Below are positions 60,673-64,000 of a stretch of 64,000 nucleotides of DNA, in pieces (position 1 is the stretch's first letter; every line of letters begins with the position of its first letter). The DNA lies in the NCBI RefSeq assembly GCF_016082275.1, contig NZ_MOWM01000001.1:90978-154977 (forward strand), in the 5' to 3' direction. The position numbers and the translations under genes are program-made. Below the pieces are notes generated by a model, which was given only the letters and a program-made list of their open reading frames with translations, was not told where the DNA came from and made no database searches. The stretch comes from Variovorax sp. E3 (GTDB lineage Bacteria; Pseudomonadota; Gammaproteobacteria; Burkholderiales; Burkholderiaceae_C).

Positions 60673-62072
60673 CGACAAGCCGCAACACCGACCCCCACAT
60701 GCCCGTCGACGCTCCGGCAGCCTGCCGCCCGGCGGCGCGGGCAAGGTCGACCCGTCGATCGAATTCACCGCCGACGCCGCGCACCCCGCCGGCGCGGCCA
60801 GCCTGCTGCGCACCACCGCCGCCATCCGCGAGCGCGCCGGCGCGCTGCTGGCCCGCGCGCGGCGCGGCGAATCGCAGTGGTTTCGCATCGGCGACGACAA
60901 CACGCTCGAAGACGCGGCGCGCACCGTGGCCGAGGTCACGCGCGAGCGCTACCCCTGGGACACCATTCCGTACCACAGCCGCTGGCGCCACTTCGAGGCC
61001 GGCGGCGTCAACCGCATCGAAGAACTCGACACCCTGCTCGGCGAACTCGACAGCCGCCAGCGCGCCCGCGCCCACATCGACCTGGTGCTGGTGAGCGTGC
61101 TGCTCGACGCGCGCCGGCCCCGACTGGCACTACACCGAATCGGCCACCGGCGAACGCCTCACGCGCTCCGAGGGGCTGGGCGTGGCCAGCTACCACGCCT
61201 TCATGGCGGGGCTGTTCTCGTCCGACCCCGACCACCCGTACCAGGTCGACGCGGCCGGCCTGCGCGGGCTGGTGACCGACCGCCTGGGCGAGGCCTTCCA
61301 GGTCAGCGAAGTGAACCCGCTGGTCGGCCTGGCGGGCCGCGCCACCTTGCTGCGCCGGCTCGGCGAAGCCATGAGCGAGCAGCCCGAAACCTTCGGCGAC
61401 GACGGCCGACCGGGCCGGTTGTTCGACGCGCTGGTCGGCCCCTACGGCCCGGCCGCGCCGCCCACGGCCGAGATCACGGCGCACCAGATCCTGTCGCTGC
61501 TGCTGGAGACGCTCTCGCGCATCTGGCCCTCGGCCAACTCGGTGGACAGCATCGCGGCCGACGGCAGCGACAACGCGGGCGGCATCGGCTCGGGCGACCC
61601 GGCGCTGGCGCTGGGCGACTGCTGGCGCCACAGCGCGGTGCGCGGCCCCGGCCTGACCAACGGCTGGATGCCCTTTCACAAGCTGTCGCAGTGGCTCACG
61701 TACTCGCTGCTCGAACCCTTCGAATGGGCCGGCGTGAAGGTGCGCCACCTCGACGCGCTCACGGCCCTGCCCGAATACCGCAACGGCGGCCTGCTGATCG
61801 ACAGCGGCGTGATCGTGCCGAAAGACCCGGCCTTTCTCACCCGCCGCTGGAAGGCCAGCGACGAATTCATCGTCGAATGGCGCGCGCTGACCGTGGCGCT
61901 GCTCGACGAGGTGGCGCCGCGCGTGCGCAAGGTGCTCGACCGCACCGAGGAAGAGCTGCCGCTGGCCTGCGTGCTCGAAGGCGGCACCTGGGCCGCCGGC
62001 CGCGCCCTGGCACAACGCTTGCGTGACGGTGCACCGCCCCTGCTGATCGAGAGCGACGGCACTGTCTTTTAG
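60669..62072 (+). CDS. URC4/urg3 family protein (DUF1688), two frameshifts
   Basis: This is the second characteristic protein of the URC uracil-degradation pathway; its precise chemistry is not settled. Visible segments are [64 protein letters not shown]-like [16 protein letters not shown] and [20 protein letters not shown]. Two single-base losses (near 60713 and 61111) break the frame; when repaired the protein is about 468 aa, the family's size. The ATG overlaps the URC1 stop (ATGA) and the stop is 40 bp before upp. Confidence 0.88.
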
Positions 62073-62112
62073 ACTACAAGGTTCTCTCAGCAACGCCACA
62101 CACAAAATTCCA

Positions 62113-62742
<630 letters not shown>

Positions 62743-62838
62743 GCCGCCCCGGCGCCCGCACCGCCGCGCGCCCGGCTGTTCCCCGACTCGACTCGGGGCA
62801 GCCCAGAACAAGATTTCCATACCCCGAGGAGAAGCACC

Positions 62839-63841
62839 GTGACAGCACGCCGCCAGTTGATCATTCGTTCCGTCGCCGTTGCCGCAGCACTTGCGGCCGG
62901 CGCCCCCGGCCTTGCGCTCGCGCAGCAGGCCAAGCTGAAGGTGGCGGCGGTGTACACCGTGCCCTTCGAGCAGCAATGGGTCGGTCGCATCCACAAGGCG
63001 CTGAAGGCCGCCGAGGCGCGCGGCGAGATCGAATACAAGGCCACCGAGAACGTCAGCAACGCCGACTACGAACGCGTGATGCGCGAGTACGCCACCGGCG
63101 GCAACCAGCTGATCCTGGGCGAAGTGTTCGGCGTGGAAGCGGCGGCCCGCAAGGTCGCGAAGGACTTCCCCAAGGTCGCGTTCCTGATGGGCTCGTCGCT
63201 CAAGCCGCAGGCGCCCAACTTCAGCGTGTTCGACAACTACATCCAGGAGCCCGCCTACCTGAGCGGCATGGTCGCCGGCGGCGTGACCAAGAGCAACCGC
63301 ATCGGCATGGTCGGCGGCTTCCCGATTCCCGAAGTCAACCGCCTCATGAACGCCTTCATGGCCGGCGCCAAGGAAACCAACCCCAAGGTCGAGTTCAGCG
63401 TGAGCTTCATCAACAGCTGGTTCGACCCGCCGAAGGCCAAGGAAGCCGCCTTTGCCATGATCGACAAGGGCGCCGACGTGATGTACGCCGAGCGCTTCGG
63501 CGTGTCCGACGCGGCCAAGGAAAAGGGCAAGCTCGCCATCGGCAACGTGATCGACACGCAGAGCCAGTACCCCGACACCGTGGTGGCCTCGGCCCTGTGG
63601 AACTTCGAGCCCGCGGCCGACCGCGCGATCAAGCTGGTGAAGGAAGGCAAGTTCGCGGCCGAAGACTACGGCGTGTACGCGCAGATGAAGCACAAGGCTC
63701 CGAGCTGGCGCCGCTCGGTACCTTCGAGAAGAAGGTTCCGGCCGACGTCATCGCCAAGGTGAAGGCCAGGCAGGCCGATATCCTCTCGGGCAAGTTCACC
63801 GTGAAGGTGGACGACAGCAGCCCAAGTCGACCGCGAAATAA
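62839..63841 (+). CDS. BMP family ABC transporter substrate-binding protein, two frameshifts
   Basis: This is a periplasmic binding protein of the basic membrane protein (PnrA/Med) family, whose members commonly bind nucleosides. A GTG start has GAGGAG 7 bases upstream. The signal peptide ends in LALA before QQAKLKVAAVYTVPFEQQWV. Ligand-site segments include FDNYIQEPAYLSGMVAGGV and NRIGMVGGFPIPEVNRLM. Single-base losses near 63698 and 63817 hide the ending (GTFEKKVPADVIAKVKARQA, then DDSQPKSTAK before TAA). Repaired length about 334 aa. It starts 96 bp after upp, so it probably captures uracil, uridine or a purine for this locus. Confidence 0.88.
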
Positions 63842-63857
63842 GCATTCTCCAAGACCT

Positions 63858-64000
63858 ATGAACCGTGCGCGATGGCGGACCGCAATCCATGGTGTGACTG
63901 TTGCGGCGTTGGCCGTCGGGCTCGCCGCATGCCAACCTGAACCTGCGGCCACCGCCGCGCCGCCCGCGGCGGCAGCCACGCCGCCGGCTGCGGCGCCCCC
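63858..64000 (+). CDS. N-terminus of a lipoprotein, cut by the window edge
   Basis: The visible 47 codons begin MNRARWRTAIHGVTVAALAV and continue to a good lipobox, GLAACQ, followed by an alanine/proline-rich spacer (AATAAPPAAAATPPAAAP). It starts 16 bp after the BMP-family gene, so it is probably in the same operon and would be exported and lipid-anchored. Its function lies outside the window. Confidence 0.7.
   Translation, partial: MNRARWRTAIHGVTVAALAVGLAACQPEPAATAAPPAAAATPPAAAP

Overview
The window is about 64 kb of high-GC, gene-dense DNA that reads as a betaproteobacterium of the family Comamonadaceae, most likely Variovorax or a close relative. The grounds are the purD-hemF-nadD-rsfS-rlmH-maf-rng gene chain, the tolB-pal-cpoB block, many small transporter operons, and a xanthomonadin-type (chorismatase-primed) aryl polyene locus. 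This assignment is inference from gene content. No insertion sequence, prophage, CRISPR array or rRNA was seen.

Layout. 0-6.3 kb: tripartite RND efflux operon (outer-membrane factor, adaptor, pump). 6.4-19.2 kb: a sugar-scavenging locus with two GH92 alpha-mannosidase lipoproteins, a LacI-type regulator, a LamB-type porin and a CUT1 sugar ABC transporter. Its three transcription units share a 42-bp promoter element not assigned to any known regulator here. 19.3-21.9 kb: a four-gene oxidative or xenobiotic operon (pirin, chloroperoxidase-like hydrolase, GNAT, ABM monooxygenase). 22-28.1 kb: thioesterase, tRNA-Lys, tcdA, cpoB, pal, tolB and divergent msbA. 28.1-32.2 kb: a GntR-controlled catabolic operon (SDR, BKACE, MFS) with a perfect 20-bp operator. 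32.2-39.9 kb: housekeeping operon. 40.0-53.2 kb: two converging operons of aryl-polyene-type pigment genes without any ketosynthase. 53.3-59.2 kb: HerA-like ATPase, Crp-family regulator, DUF6351 lipoprotein and an ECF sigma/NrsF anti-sigma pair. 59.35-64 kb: the URC-type uracil catabolism operon (URC1, URC4, upp) followed by a BMP-family nucleoside-type binding protein.

Sequence quality. About 22 reading-frame breaks lie in 18 otherwise complete genes. Nearly all are repaired by restoring one G or C, and they hit core genes such as hemF and maf. They look like sequencing indels rather than pseudogenes, so those genes are annotated at full length with the break noted.

How the parts work together. 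In the mannosidase locus, surface GH92 enzymes would release mannose or short oligosaccharides, the porin would admit them and the ABC system would import them. In the pigment locus, the chorismatase supplies an aromatic starter, the ligase activates it onto the ACP, FabG and two dehydratases process the chain, acyltransferases esterify it, and LolA/MMPL proteins move it to the outer membrane. In the URC locus, uracil is first ribosylated by upp and then opened by URC1 and URC4.
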